Source of the DNA: Thermoplasmata archaeon
Lineage (GTDB): Archaea > Thermoplasmatota > Thermoplasmata > Thermoplasmatales > GCA-001856825
Direction: 5' to 3'
Length of the DNA: 5,426 nt
Assembly (NCBI GenBank): GCA_021792355.1
Contig: JAJYUV010000065.1
Location: 1-5,426, forward strand
The position numbers were made by a program, and so were the translations under genes. The notes under the pieces were generated by a model, which saw only the letters and a list, made by a program, of their open reading frames with translations, was not told the DNA's origin and made no database searches. Positions 4,858 to 5,426 of the stretch are shown here, one piece after another; the stretch's first letter is position 1, and every line of letters begins with the position of its first letter.

Positions 4858-5426
4858 ATGGATTTATCTAATCTCAGAGGCGAAATTCTGAAAGAATTGA
4901 ACTTGAGTTCCATCAATTCCGGTATATATGCCGGTGGATGGGTAAAAAAAACTTCTGGAAAGATTGTTCAGTCCATAAGCCCAATTGATGGAAAAGAGAT
5001 AGCAACAATTTTGACTGGATCAAAAAAAGATTACGAATTGGTGATACAGAAATCTGAGAAAGCGTTCCAGCAGTGGGTAACGTTCACCCCTCCCCGAAGG
5101 GGAGAACTGATCAGACTCATAGGCAATGAACTCAGAGACCAGAAGAAAAATCTGGGAAAAATTGTTTCACTCGAGACCGGCAAGACGACCGTTGAGGGTG
5201 AGGGGGAAATACAGGAAATGATAGACATAGCGGATTTCGCTGTCGGATTGTCGAGACAATTGCACGGACTCCAGATGGCTAGCGAAAGGTTTGAGCACCG
5301 GATGTACGAACAGTACCTGCCACTGGGGGTGATAGGTGTAATATCCTCGTTCAATTTCCCTTCATCCGTTTGGTCTTGGAACGCATTCATCGCTGCAGTG
5401 GTAGGCGATGCAGTGATATGGAAACC
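4858..5426 (+). CDS. ALDH7/antiquitin-type aldehyde dehydrogenase, 5' part only
   Basis: NAD(P)+-dependent oxidation of an aldehyde to its acid; cytosolic. About 190 of an expected 500 residues are present, the rest lying beyond the window. The N-terminal NAD-binding half is clear: SPIDGKEIA (41-49), SLETGKTTVEGEGEIQEMID (104-123), FAVGLSRQLHG (127-137), PLGVIGVISSFNFP (155-168) with oxyanion Asn166, VWSWNAF (171-177) and the start of the WKP cofactor motif (188-190). The EGEGEIQEMID and VWSWNA signatures are typical of the ALDH7 (antiquitin, piperideine-6-carboxylate dehydrogenase) group. The catalytic Cys is not in view. ATG 4858 has no ribosome site, fitting leaderless expression. The substrate cannot be told: lysine-pathway semialdehyde is the family's best-known one, but a sugar-derived aldehyde is possible in this lineage. 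Confidence 0.9.
   Translation, partial: MDLSNLRGEILKELNLSSINSGIYAGGWVKKTSGKIVQSISPIDGKEIATILTGSKKDYELVIQKSEKAFQQWVTFTPPRRGELIRLIGNELRDQKKNLGKIVSLETGKTTVEGEGEIQEMIDIADFAVGLSRQLHGLQMASERFEHRMYEQYLPLGVIGVISSFNFPSSVWSWNAFIAAVVGDAVIWK

Noticed and set aside
4598..4858. 86-residue open frame on -
   Set aside because: Reads straight through the tRNA-Arg gene.
5031..5390. 119-residue open frame on -
   Set aside because: Antisense of the aldehyde dehydrogenase.
1..5426. CRISPR array or insertion sequence
   Set aside because: No regularly spaced repeats, no transposase and no terminal inverted repeats found by eye.

Overview
The window looks archaeal and most likely comes from a Thermoplasmata-type euryarchaeon. 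Four things point there: the XPB-Bax1 gene pair, which is an archaeal arrangement; TATA-like boxes about 26 bases before start codons; a tRNA gene with no encoded CCA; and GTG starts with GAGG-type ribosome sites. Numbered from its chosen GTG start, the Bax1 homologue also keeps Glu124 and Asp132, the positions I remember for Thermoplasma acidophilum Bax1. The lineage call is inference.

Layout. Positions 1-1071 hold no intact gene. They contain a decayed PIN-domain (VapC-type) toxin fragment on + (56-233), a possible two-helix membrane-protein fragment on + (276-500), the C-terminal piece of a RibD/DHFR-like reductase on - (556-747), and about 320 bases of AT-rich DNA with nothing recognisable. 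Next comes an intact two-gene operon on -, XPB helicase (2339-3688) followed by Bax1 nuclease partner (1072-2376), transcribed from a TATA-like promoter near 3718. Divergent to it on + are two small unknown genes (3899-4219 and 4216/4320-4586); the second seems to carry a frameshift. A tRNA-Arg(CCG) lies on - at 4730-4803. An ALDH7/antiquitin-type aldehyde dehydrogenase starts on + at 4858 and runs off the right edge.

The key structural observation is a 16-base exact direct repeat. Positions 4732-4747 (3' end of the tRNA-Arg gene) recur at 31-46 in the same orientation. The tRNA is intact and its 3' end faces the other copy, which is the geometry left by tyrosine-recombinase integration into a tRNA 3' end. 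The interval of about 4.7 kb between the repeats therefore looks like an integrated island or the scar of one. It holds XPB-Bax1, the two orphan genes and gene debris, but no recognisable integrase.

Functionally, XPB (3'-5' DNA unwinding) and Bax1 (structure-specific cutting) would act as one repair complex. Their overlapping genes suggest coupled translation. The tRNA and aldehyde dehydrogenase appear to be ordinary chromosomal genes outside the island, sharing a short divergent promoter region.
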